Below, piece by piece: positions 25,646-33,556 of a stretch of 59,372 nucleotides of DNA; within the stretch, counting starts at the first letter, position 1, and each line of letters starts with the position of its first letter. The stretch lies in the NCBI GenBank assembly GCA_027622555.1, contig JAQBYJ010000027.1, forward strand, positions 1 through 59,372, in the 5' to 3' direction. The notes below the pieces were generated by a model. It searched no databases. It had not been told where the DNA came from and was given only the letters and a program-made list of their open reading frames with translations. Source of the stretch: Verrucomicrobiota bacterium (GTDB lineage: Bacteria > Verrucomicrobiota > Verrucomicrobiia > Opitutales > UBA2995). A program made the translations under genes and the position numbers.

Positions 25646-26992
25646 ATGAAAACAGTACCTATAATAACGGCCGAACATGCCGCTTCACTTGTTCACGACG
25701 GTGACACACTTCTTGGAGGAGGATTCGGAATGACCGGAAACCCAGTCCGTCTTCTGCATGCACTTGCACGGACTGAGGTTAAAGACCTGACATTCGTTGC
25801 CAACAATGTTGGTGAAATCAATCTCGGAGGCGGTAGGCTACTTCGTAATGGTCAGCTCCGTAAAATGGTTGGGTCCTATTTCACCAGCAATCATGAGGCG
25901 ACAAAAGCCATTCAGACCGGCGAGGTAGACCATGAACTTCTCCCACAAGGGACTTTGGCTGAAGCGATTCGCGCAGGTGGCGCCGGGCTAGGTGGATTTT
26001 TTACACCCACTTCGGCAGGAACCCTGCTCGCCGAAGGCTGTGAGACAAAAGTAATAGACGGAGTTGAACAGGTTTTGGTGAAGAGTATTCGTGGAAATGT
26101 AGCTTTCATACGTGCCTGGAAAGCTGATACTGCAGGAAACCTGGTCTATCGGATGACCGAACAAAATTTCAATAAAGCCATGGCTACCGCTGCGGATATA
26201 GTGATCGCCGAGGTTCAGGAAATCGTACCGGTCGGAGAAATCGTACCAGAATCTATTCATACGCCTGGCTGTTTTGTAGACTATCTCGTCGAGTCAAAAT
26301 TGTCCCTCGAGGACTTGGGAAGTTCTTCCCACGTAAGTTCGGATAGGAAAATTGAATCCTGGAGATTGAACATGGCAAAACGAGCCTATCAGGAATTGAA
26401 AAGAGGCGATGTGGTGAATCTTGGCATAGGCATTCCAACGTTGGTCTCAGATTATATTTCAGAAGAGGATGGTATCCTGCTCCACAGCGAAAATGGCATG
26501 CTAGGCGTCGGCCCCACTCCGACAGATGGAGGCGGAGCGATGCACTATCCAGTTAACGCTGGAAAAGTACCGGTCACTCCTTTGAAGGGTTGTAGCTATT
26601 TCGATAGTGCCGATTCGTTTGCCATGATTCGTGGAGGCCACGTTGATGTAGCGATCATTGGTGGTCTCGAAGTCGATGAATCAGGAAACCTGGCCAATTG
26701 GGCCGTCCCGGGGAAACCGGTACTGGGCGTTGGTGGCGCCATGGATCTAGCATCTGGAGCTAAACGCCTGATTGTTACCTTAAAGCATACCGGAAAAAAC
26801 GGGGAATCAAAGGTGGTGCCTCAATGCACCTTGCCCCTTACGGCGAAACATGCTGTTTCAATGATCATTACCGACCTGGCTGTTTTCAACTTTGAGAATG
26901 ATGTTTTGACCTTGATTGAAATGATGCCAGGAGCCTCGTTAGAAGATGTTAGAAATAACACAGAGGCAAAATTTATTGAAAAGCTTTCCTGA
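25646..26992 (+). CDS. pcaIJ: Fused 3-oxoadipate CoA-transferase (A and B subunits in one chain)
   Basis: A 448-residue protein joining the usually separate subunits. Residues 1-218 match PcaI ([31 protein letters not shown]), a 19-residue linker follows, and residues about 238-448 match PcaJ ([25 protein letters not shown] with Glu282 as the CoA-thioester nucleophile, and [12 protein letters not shown]). It transfers CoA from succinyl-CoA to 3-oxoadipate, the last activation step before thiolysis; no pcaF thiolase is in the window. It is the last gene of the rightward operon and ends 3 bases from the convergent pobA. Confidence 0.85.
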   Translation: MKTVPIITAEHAASLVHDGDTLLGGGFGMTGNPVRLLHALARTEVKDLTFVANNVGEINLGGGRLLRNGQLRKMVGSYFTSNHEATKAIQTGEVDHELLPQGTLAEAIRAGGAGLGGFFTPTSAGTLLAEGCETKVIDGVEQVLVKSIRGNVAFIRAWKADTAGNLVYRMTEQNFNKAMATAADIVIAEVQEIVPVGEIVPESIHTPGCFVDYLVESKLSLEDLGSSSHVSSDRKIESWRLNMAKRAYQELKRGDVVNLGIGIPTLVSDYISEEDGILLHSENGMLGVGPTPTDGGGAMHYPVNAGKVPVTPLKGCSYFDSADSFAMIRGGHVDVAIIGGLEVDESGNLANWAVPGKPVLGVGGAMDLASGAKRLIVTLKHTGKNGESKVVPQCTLPLTAKHAVSMIITDLAVFNFENDVLTLIEMMPGASLEDVRNNTEAKFIEKLS

Positions 26993-26995
26993 AAC

Positions 26996-28180
26996 TCAGA
27001 ACGGAAGCCCAACGTAATTTTCAGTCAGACTTGCCATGGCAGCTTGCGAGTTTACCAGGTAACCCAGCTCAGCAAGCTGAAGTTTTTGCGAGAAACCACC
27101 CGTTTCATGATCAGGAAAGCGATGTGTAAGGTGAGTGAACCACCAGGAAAAACGAATGGCTTTCCAAACGCGGTCGAGTGCTTTGTCCGAATAACAATCC
27201 AGCCCAGTCGTTTGCCCGGTTTTGTAGTACTCAATTAACCCGTCAGAAAGGTAATGAACGTCCGAAGCAGCCAGATTAAGTCCTTTCGCTCCCGTGGGAG
27301 GCACGATGTGAGCGGCATCACCCGCAATGAAAAGTGATTTATAACGCATCGGCTCCGCCACAAAACTTCTCAAGGGAGCTATGCTTTTTTCAATCGAAGG
27401 GCCCGTATCAATGTGCTTCCCCACTCTATTTCCAAACCGGTGAATTAAGGTTGCCCAAAACCGGTCATCCGACCAGGCATCCAATTTCTCATTCAAATCA
27501 CACTGAATATAATACCGGCTTCTCGTTTTCGAACGCTGACTAGCCAAGGCAAAGCCATCCGGGTGATTGTTATAAATGAGTTCGTCCGATACGGGCTTCA
27601 CATCGGCAAGAACTCCCAGCCAACCAAAAGGATACGCCCTTTCATAGATTTCAAGGAATGATTCAGGAAAGTGTTTTCTGGATACGCCATGATAACCGTC
27701 ACAGCCTACAACAAAATCACAATCAATCTTGTAGGATTTTTCGTCGTGCGTGTAGCTTAGGGAGGGAGCCCCAGACTCAATTCCCTCTATCTGAACGTCT
27801 TTTGCTCTATACACCGGTTCCTGCCCGCGTTCGGCATGTGCATCCATAAGGTCTTTGGTAATCTCGGTCTGCCCATAAACCGTTACACTTTTGCCGGTTG
27901 ACTGAGCATTAAAATCAATACGGTGAAGGGTGTCATTAAATAGAAGTCCAATTCCCGTATGGATGAGTGCTTCCTTATGTAGCCTTTTTGCCACCTTCGC
28001 CGCCTCCAGCATGTTGACGGTTCCCTGTTCCAATATGCCTGCCCGGATGCGCCCTTCCACGTGGGCACGGGAGTATTTTTCCAGGATGATGGATTCGATG
28101 CCATTGACATGCAGGATCTGAGAAAGCAGAAGTCCCGCTGGCCCTGACCCGATTATCCCCACCTGCGTCTTGTGCGTCAT
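26996..28180 (-). CDS. pobA: 4-hydroxybenzoate 3-monooxygenase
   Basis: A 394-residue flavoprotein that hydroxylates 4-hydroxybenzoate to protocatechuate with NADPH and oxygen. It shows the FAD-binding GSGPAGLLLSQIL, the CDFVVGCDG motif, the second flavin motif FIAGDAAHIVPPTGAKGLN and the PobA-typical C-terminus ENYVGLPF. Length equals the Pseudomonas enzyme. It is the last gene of the marR-pcaH-pcaG-pobA leftward unit, 16 bases after pcaG. Confidence 0.9.
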   Translation of the reverse strand: MTHKTQVGIIGSGPAGLLLSQILHVNGIESIILEKYSRAHVEGRIRAGILEQGTVNMLEAAKVAKRLHKEALIHTGIGLLFNDTLHRIDFNAQSTGKSVTVYGQTEITKDLMDAHAERGQEPVYRAKDVQIEGIESGAPSLSYTHDEKSYKIDCDFVVGCDGYHGVSRKHFPESFLEIYERAYPFGWLGVLADVKPVSDELIYNNHPDGFALASQRSKTRSRYYIQCDLNEKLDAWSDDRFWATLIHRFGNRVGKHIDTGPSIEKSIAPLRSFVAEPMRYKSLFIAGDAAHIVPPTGAKGLNLAASDVHYLSDGLIEYYKTGQTTGLDCYSDKALDRVWKAIRFSWWFTHLTHRFPDHETGGFSQKLQLAELGYLVNSQAAMASLTENYVGLPF

Positions 28181-28196
28181 AAAACTGCGGATACAA

Positions 28197-28778
28197 CTAA
28201 AACTCTAAAAACACAGTCGCCTGATCGCCCTGCATATGAATATCAAATTGGTAGACCACATCCTGCTCATCCTGAACTTTTTGAGCAATGAGTGTATTGC
28301 GACGGTTAGCGGGAATCAGTCGAAGCAAGGGATCCTGTTCATTTGCTTCGACTTCATCCGAAAAGTACAGACGCGTATAAACATGATGCATCAATCCTCT
28401 GGAGAAAATGGTGAGAGCTATGTGAGGCGCTTGTTGCTCATCTACTTTTCCAGGTTTAACCGTCCGAATTATATATCGGTTTTCCTCATCAGTACCGGTA
28501 CCAAATCGCCCAAAACCAGAAAATTTATCTGCGCAAATTGTCCGGGAGTATTTTCCTTCCCCATCCGCTTGCCAGCTCTCAACGATTACGTTTTTCATCA
28601 GATCGCCTGATCCACTAAAGACTTTTCCAACAATAGTGATGGGTTCTCCAGCTTCGTAATCGCGAGCCACATTACCAGATGCCAATTCCCGGAAATCGTA
28701 ACCATATTGTTCTGGAGCAAGTCCATAGGAGAAAAATGGACCCACAGTTTGGGAAGGTGTTTGTTTGAACGAGCTCAT
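28197..28778 (-). CDS. pcaG: Protocatechuate 3,4-dioxygenase alpha subunit
   Basis: A 193-residue protein starting at MSSFKQTPSQTVGPFFSYGL; a TTG 12 bases upstream is a worse start. GEPITIVGKVFSGSGD, VIVESWQADGEGKY and PHIALTIFSRGLMHHVYTRLYF are typical of the alpha chain, which forms the active-site pocket but does not bind iron. A GAGG sequence inside the end of pcaH can serve as ribosome-binding site. The ATG lies one base past the pcaH stop, which suggests translational coupling. Confidence 0.9.
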   Translation of the reverse strand: MSSFKQTPSQTVGPFFSYGLAPEQYGYDFRELASGNVARDYEAGEPITIVGKVFSGSGDLMKNVIVESWQADGEGKYSRTICADKFSGFGRFGTGTDEENRYIIRTVKPGKVDEQQAPHIALTIFSRGLMHHVYTRLYFSDEVEANEQDPLLRLIPANRRNTLIAQKVQDEQDVVYQFDIHMQGDQATVFLEF

Positions 28779-28779
28779 A

Positions 28780-29478
28780 TCAATCCTCAAACGGAGTAGC
28801 GTTGGGTCCTCGCAAAATAATATCCCATCGGTAACCGAGCGCGAATCCTTCCTCAGTTAGGTCCAGGGAAAAATCAGCGATCATGCGTTTGCGTGCTTCA
28901 TCGGGTGGTCCTTTGTAAATCGGATCATAGGCAAGCAACGGGTCGCCTTCAAAATACATCTGAGTAACCAGGCGCGTCATGATGTTGGGACCAAAAATCG
29001 AAAAATGAATATGTTGAGGTCGCCAGGCATTGGGATGGTTACCCCAAGGGTATGCACCGGGTCGTATGGTGGTGAATTTATACCAGCCATCTTTGTCGGT
29101 GAGCGTTCTTCCCGCTCCGAGGAAGTTAGGATCCAAGGGTGCACCATGCTGATCCTGTTTATCAATGTATCTTCCAGTTGAGTTTGCTTGCCAAATCTCA
29201 ACCATAGTCATCGGCAAAGGAGAACCATTTTCATCTAACACTCTTCCAGAAACGATGATACGCTCGCCGATTGGGTCTCCCGTCTTTATAGCATTTTTCG
29301 TTAAGTCATTGTCGAATTCTCGCAACACAGACCCATCAAACCGGGGCCCGCTTGTCTCAGTTATAGTCTGCGGAACAATGACCGGTTCCTCGGTAGGAGC
29401 TCGTGTCGTACCCGACTTGTAGGGTGGATAATAATTCGGAGAATGACTTTCCTTGTCCTTGGATTTGTATGGCTGCAT
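28780..29478 (-). CDS. pcaH: Protocatechuate 3,4-dioxygenase beta subunit
   Basis: A 232-residue intradiol dioxygenase chain that binds the catalytic Fe(III). The four ligands are visible in order: Tyr in STGRYIDK, Tyr in RPGAYPWG, and the two His of RPQHIHFS. The MVEIWQANSTGRY and MYFEGDPLLAYDPIY segments match PcaH. With PcaG it opens the ring of protocatechuate to 3-carboxy-cis,cis-muconate. It starts 45 bases downstream of marR. Confidence 0.92.
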   Translation of the reverse strand: MQPYKSKDKESHSPNYYPPYKSGTTRAPTEEPVIVPQTITETSGPRFDGSVLREFDNDLTKNAIKTGDPIGERIIVSGRVLDENGSPLPMTMVEIWQANSTGRYIDKQDQHGAPLDPNFLGAGRTLTDKDGWYKFTTIRPGAYPWGNHPNAWRPQHIHFSIFGPNIMTRLVTQMYFEGDPLLAYDPIYKGPPDEARKRMIADFSLDLTEEGFALGYRWDIILRGPNATPFED

Positions 29479-29523
29479 TTCCGGGTTAATCAGTTTCTTA
29501 ATTTCTGTTGAGCGGGTTAGAGT

Positions 29524-29994
29524 TCAGATTAATTCATCGTCCAAAGACTGAAGCAAAATCTTAAGGTGGCCGCGAAATTCGGATAACTGTTCGGAGGTGA
29601 ATCGACTGGATATTCGCTCCTCCAAGTTTAGTGCCAATTGGCGATATTCTTTTTCCACTTCTTTCGCCAAAGGAGATAAATGCACGCGATTTGCCCGGGC
29701 GTCGTTTTTGTCGGTGGTTATCTTAACCAGGCCATGTTTTTCAACTCCACGAACAAGACGGGTGATAGTCATTTTCGATAGGAGAAGTTTTCCCGCCAGC
29801 TCCGTCTTTGTTTGGCCATCCTTTTCATACAGGGCAAACATCAGGTTACCCATGCCAGGTTTGATGTGATCACTCAGACTCGATTCTGAAAGGGATTTTT
29901 TTAAAAGAGCGCGAAATACAATCGTCGCTCTACTGAGATAGAACCCAAGTGATTCGGTCCCTACCGGGGCATTTATAATTTTATTCGCTGGCAT
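29524..29994 (-). CDS. MarR-family regulator of the aromatic gene block
   Basis: A 156-residue winged-helix protein starting at MPANKIINAPVG; a longer start at 30042 would run through the operator. The DNA-binding part reads KTELAGKLLLSKMTITRLVRGVEKHGLVKITTDKNDARANRVHLSPLAKEV, the canonical MarR helix-turn-helix and wing with the DxRAxRV turn. The C-terminal helix supports dimerisation. It is first in the leftward operon and has an operator just upstream, so autoregulation is likely. The ligand is probably an aromatic acid such as 4-hydroxybenzoate or protocatechuate, by analogy. Confidence 0.85.
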   Translation of the reverse strand: MPANKIINAPVGTESLGFYLSRATIVFRALLKKSLSESSLSDHIKPGMGNLMFALYEKDGQTKTELAGKLLLSKMTITRLVRGVEKHGLVKITTDKNDARANRVHLSPLAKEVEKEYRQLALNLEERISSRFTSEQLSEFRGHLKILLQSLDDELI

Positions 29995-30012
29995 TGAAAC
30001 TTGAAAATAAAA

Positions 30013-30036
30013 GTAACATACGTTACTAATTGTCAA
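30013..30036 (-). promoter_or_regulatory. Promoter -35 box with MarR-type operator, leftward marR-pcaHG-pobA operon
   Basis: Read on the minus strand, TTGACA (30036-30031) is followed by ATTA and the near-palindrome GTAACGTATGTTAC (30026-30013), ending 18 bases before the marR ATG. The first 15 bases are identical to the site before the esterase gene, and only the four central bases of the palindrome differ. The geometry places the operator in the -35/-10 spacer. Confidence 0.7.
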
Positions 30037-30250
30037 ATACAAACACCTAACTCCTATTAAACAATTCGAAGGAAAATTAGACTAAACCCAGAGACACATG
30101 CGCCAGGATTCCTTTCTATTGACTCTACCAAATCCAATGGATTAATTAATAGCCTCATTGAGAAGTAATGTGCAGTATAAATAGTTAGCTTAGTCATATC
30201 AAACTGACCTCAAACCATCCCAAATCTTTCGCGCTTCTTTAAATCATTTA

Positions 30251-32797
30251 ATGACTTCTGTTCTACCCCGGATCGTTTCGCTTCTTTCAATTGCAGCTTC
30301 CACATTCTTCTTTGAATCAAACACAGGGGCAGCCGAGAGCGCTTATCTGGAATGGACCCATTTCTCCAACCTTCCACCTGTGGGTGTGCAACCCGATGCG
30401 TTAGGAGTTGCCGGTCCGTATGTAGGAGTTCACAACGATGCTCTTATCGTCGCAGGTGGTGCCAATTTCCCGAAACCCTACTGGGGCGAAGACAAAATCT
30501 GGCACGATGACATCTGGGTTCTTGAGAGAACAGGTGAATGGACACTCGGCGGAAAACTACCCCGACTACTTGGCTACGGAGCCTCCGTATCGACCGAATG
30601 GGGAGTACTTTGTTTGGGTGGCAACGACGCGGATCGAACCTTCAACGACACCATTCTACTTAAATGGAATACTTTGACTAAACAAATTGAACAGGAATCG
30701 CTTCCCAGCCTCCCAAAAACCATAGCCTTTACTGCAGCGACTAAACTTGGCACCAAAGTCTACCTTGCCGGCGGGATCGAAACCAATGCCTTGTCGTCTG
30801 CCATGAATAACTTTTGGGTGCTCGACCTGGAAGACCTAAGTGCAGGCTGGGTGGAGTTGCCCTCATGGCCTGGCCTGGAACGAGGGTTCAATGTGATGGT
30901 TAACCAACACAATGGTAAGGAAAACCAGATTTTCGTCTTCAGTGGCAGACGCGAAGGAACCGACGGAGTCCTTCAATTCCTAACCGACGCATACGCATAC
31001 AGCCCCAGTAACAACACTTGGAAACGCTTAGCCGATTCACCCGTTTGCTTTATGGCAGGCACAGCGATCCCCGCCGGTGAAAACCACATTCTTGTTCTCG
31101 GTGGTGCAGACGGATCACTATTCCACCAGGCGGATGAGTTAAAAGATAAACACCCCGGTTTTCCAAAGCAGATATGGGGTTACAACGCTTTGACAGATAC
31201 CTGGCAGAAGACAGGAGAAATGCCATTGAACCATGTGACTACTCAGGTGGCCAAATGGGGAAAGCATTATTTCATCGCTTCGGGCGAGGTGCGCCCGCGT
31301 GTTCGAACACCTATCATCTGGAAGGTGTCAACCTTGCCAAGCTCATCCTCCTTCGGCACTCTAAATTGGATAACTCTACTCACCTACTTGGGAGCTTTAC
31401 TGGTCGTCGGTTTTGTCTGCGCACGAAACACTCATACAACAGATGACTTCTATCTGGGAGGTCGCTCGATTCCCTGGTGGGCAGCAGGTATGAGTATTTT
31501 TGGTACGACCCTAAGCGCCATAACCTACCTCTCGCTACCTGCTCGCGTCTATGGAACCAGTTGGGCGGCCATCTTGTTGAACGCGGGAATTCTGATTGTA
31601 GCGCCATTGATCGTTTACGCTTACATTCCACGTCTGCGAAGAATCAATGCGGTCACGGCCTACCAATTTCTTGAGGACCGGTTTGACGTGGGCCTGCGAC
31701 TCTTCGGAAGTGCGTCATTTATTATTTTCCAGCTATTCCGCATGGGAATTGTTGTATTCTTGCCGGCGTTGGCACTGGCAGCAGTAACAGGTTTCAACCT
31801 CACGCTTTGTATTCTGATGATGGGAATTATTGCCACCGTTTATACGGCCTTCGGAGGAATCAAAGCCGTTATCTGGACGGACGTAATACAAGTGATTGTG
31901 TTAATCGGTGGTGCCCTTCTCGCCTTGGGCATCATCGCATCAAACCTGGACGGAGGTTTCTCCACTTTGGTTTCTGTGGGCAAAGACGCCGGTAAATTTG
32001 AGATGCCACCCATCGAATGGTCCTGGGCCACTGACTCATTTATGGTTCTCATTCTTGGAGCTATATTTTCCAATGCCTTGGTGCCTTACACCTCCGATCA
32101 AGCAGTTGTGCAACGTTACTTGACAACCAGCTCGGAGAAGGAAGCACAAAAAGCGGTTTGGACTAACGCACTGCTAGCCATTCCGGCCACGTTGATTTTC
32201 GCAGTAATGGGAATCGCCCTGTTTGTTTTCTACAAATCCAATCCGGAGTTGCTGGGGCCTCTTCAAAAAAACGACCAGATCCTTCCCTGGTTTGTTGCTC
32301 ATCAGATGCCTGCAGGATTAGCAGGACTTGTCATTGCCGGTGTCTTCGCTGCCGCCATGTCGAGCTTGGATAGTAGTATGCATTCCATCTGCACCGCTGT
32401 ATCCAACGATTTCGTTTTAAGATTCAAATCCGACTGGAGCGAAAAAGACCAACTTAGCTTTGCTCGAAAGCTGGTAAGTGGTCTCGGAATTTTGGGTACT
32501 GCCTTTGCCATTATCCTTTCGACCATGGAGGTCGGTCACATCTTTGATCTTCTGATCGGCTTATTGGGTTTAATCGGCAGCCCACTTGCAGGTCTTTTCC
32601 TTCTTGGCCTGTTTGTCAAACGGGCAGGAAGCATGCATGCCTGGATTGGAGTAAGCAGTAGCGTAATCGCCTTGGCCTACGCAAAATATTTTACCAATCT
32701 AAATGGCCTTCTCTATGGTCTGGTCGGAATCGGAGTCTGCGTTGGTGTAGGTTTGCTTTCATCACTATTAATTTCGAAACAAGCCGCGGAAACTTGA
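30251..32797 (+). CDS. Kelch (NanM-like mutarotase) domain fused to sodium:solute symporter
   Basis: The 848-residue protein has a signal peptide (about 1-28), then a Kelch propeller of about 340 residues resembling cyclically permuted sialic acid mutarotase: GVHNDALIVAGGANFP, GYGASVSTEWGVLCLGG, KVYLAGGIETN and ENHILVLGGADG. From about residue 376 it becomes a sodium:solute symporter (DDFYLGGRSIPWWAAGMSIFGTTLSA, AYIPRLRRINAVTAYQFLEDRF, FAAAMSSLDSSMHSICTAVSNDF) with about 13 helices. The propeller would face the periplasm and could convert released sialic acid to the transported anomer. Sialidase and ROK kinase genes nearby support sialic acid, but no nanA or nanE is in the window. Confidence 0.85.
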   Translation: MTSVLPRIVSLLSIAASTFFFESNTGAAESAYLEWTHFSNLPPVGVQPDALGVAGPYVGVHNDALIVAGGANFPKPYWGEDKIWHDDIWVLERTGEWTLGGKLPRLLGYGASVSTEWGVLCLGGNDADRTFNDTILLKWNTLTKQIEQESLPSLPKTIAFTAATKLGTKVYLAGGIETNALSSAMNNFWVLDLEDLSAGWVELPSWPGLERGFNVMVNQHNGKENQIFVFSGRREGTDGVLQFLTDAYAYSPSNNTWKRLADSPVCFMAGTAIPAGENHILVLGGADGSLFHQADELKDKHPGFPKQIWGYNALTDTWQKTGEMPLNHVTTQVAKWGKHYFIASGEVRPRVRTPIIWKVSTLPSSSSFGTLNWITLLTYLGALLVVGFVCARNTHTTDDFYLGGRSIPWWAAGMSIFGTTLSAITYLSLPARVYGTSWAAILLNAGILIVAPLIVYAYIPRLRRINAVTAYQFLEDRFDVGLRLFGSASFIIFQLFRMGIVVFLPALALAAVTGFNLTLCILMMGIIATVYTAFGGIKAVIWTDVIQVIVLIGGALLALGIIASNLDGGFSTLVSVGKDAGKFEMPPIEWSWATDSFMVLILGAIFSNALVPYTSDQAVVQRYLTTSSEKEAQKAVWTNALLAIPATLIFAVMGIALFVFYKSNPELLGPLQKNDQILPWFVAHQMPAGLAGLVIAGVFAAAMSSLDSSMHSICTAVSNDFVLRFKSDWSEKDQLSFARKLVSGLGILGTAFAIILSTMEVGHIFDLLIGLLGLIGSPLAGLFLLGLFVKRAGSMHAWIGVSSSVIALAYAKYFTNLNGLLYGLVGIGVCVGVGLLSSLLISKQAAET

Positions 32798-32805
32798 AAA
32801 TTGAC

Positions 32806-32834
32806 ATCTGATGCACTTTAAAATTGCATCAGAT
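32806..32834. promoter_or_regulatory. Inverted-repeat operator of the first toxin-antitoxin pair
   Basis: ATCTGATGCA (32806-32815) and TGCATCAGAT (32825-32834) are perfect 10-base inverted arms around a 9-base AT-rich spacer, ending 3 bases before the antitoxin ATG. A TTGACA at 32801-32806 abuts the left arm as a possible -35 box. This is the expected place for autoregulation by a ribbon-helix-helix antitoxin. Confidence 0.65.
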
Positions 32835-32837
32835 ACT

Positions 32838-33080
32838 ATGAGAACAACCTTGGATATTGATAAACCCATTTTGAATGAACTGAAACGCTTAGGTAAAAAG
32901 CAAAAGAAAACGGTTGGGAAACTTGTCAGCGAACTACTTGCCACTTCTTTAAAGGATTTGGAGAAGATGCAGACTATCCAGTCAAAGGCTGCATTTAACT
33001 GGAACTCCAAATCAATGGGAGCCCAGGTAGATATAGAGGATAAGGAAGCTCTTCACGCCGCAATGGATAAAGCCCCATGA
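32838..33080 (+). CDS. Ribbon-helix-helix antitoxin (VapB-like)
   Basis: An 80-residue protein starting at MRTTLDIDKPILNELKRLGKK; the more upstream ATG lies inside the operator. The N-terminal strand RTTLDID and following two helices fit a ribbon-helix-helix DNA-binding domain, and the C-terminal 35 residues should wrap the toxin. The stop overlaps the toxin start as ATGA, giving translational coupling. The pair sits between the symporter and a sulfatase. Confidence 0.75.
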   Translation: MRTTLDIDKPILNELKRLGKKQKKTVGKLVSELLATSLKDLEKMQTIQSKAAFNWNSKSMGAQVDIEDKEALHAAMDKAP

Positions 33081-33511
33081 GCTACTCTATCGACGCCAAT
33101 ATTCTAATCTATGCGTCCAATCAGGAGTCAGATTTTCACAACAAAGCCAAAGCCTTTATGTCAGCTTGCATCGAAAATTCGGAGCCAATCTATCTCTGCT
33201 GGCCTACCGTGTTCGCCTATCTTAGAATAAGCACTCATCCCCATATTTTCACATTTCCACTCACTCCTAAAGAAGCTATCCAAAATATTGAAACCCTAAA
33301 GTCCTTACCCCAAGTTCGCCTTATCAACGAAGGCGATCATTTTTGGGAACATTATTCAGAAGCATGCAAAGGGCAAATTGTTCGCGGCAACCTCGTTCCT
33401 GATGCTCATGTTGCAGCTCTATTGCGCGAAAATGGCATCCGTCGCCTCTTTTCCCGTGACCGCGACTTCTTTAAATTTACTTTTCTTGATGTCAGAGACC
33501 CGTTTGCCTGA
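33077..33511 (+). CDS. PIN-domain toxin (VapC-like ribonuclease)
   Basis: A 144-residue PIN-domain protein. Acidic metal ligands are visible as Asp in SIDANILIYA, Asp in LVPDAHVAALLRENG and the Asp pair in FSRDRDFFKF, as expected for VapC-type endoribonucleases that cleave tRNA or other RNA. WPTVFAYLRISTHPHIF is typical of the TA-linked VapC subgroup. Activity is presumably blocked by the preceding antitoxin. Confidence 0.8.
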   Translation: MSYSIDANILIYASNQESDFHNKAKAFMSACIENSEPIYLCWPTVFAYLRISTHPHIFTFPLTPKEAIQNIETLKSLPQVRLINEGDHFWEHYSEACKGQIVRGNLVPDAHVAALLRENGIRRLFSRDRDFFKFTFLDVRDPFA

Positions 33512-33556
33512 ATCCAGGAATTGATAGAGACCTCAATCAGGATCAAGACCAAGACA

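Noticed and set aside
29997-30042. Longer start for the MarR regulator
   Set aside because: The extra codons overlap the operator; the internal ATG at 29994 matches normal MarR length.
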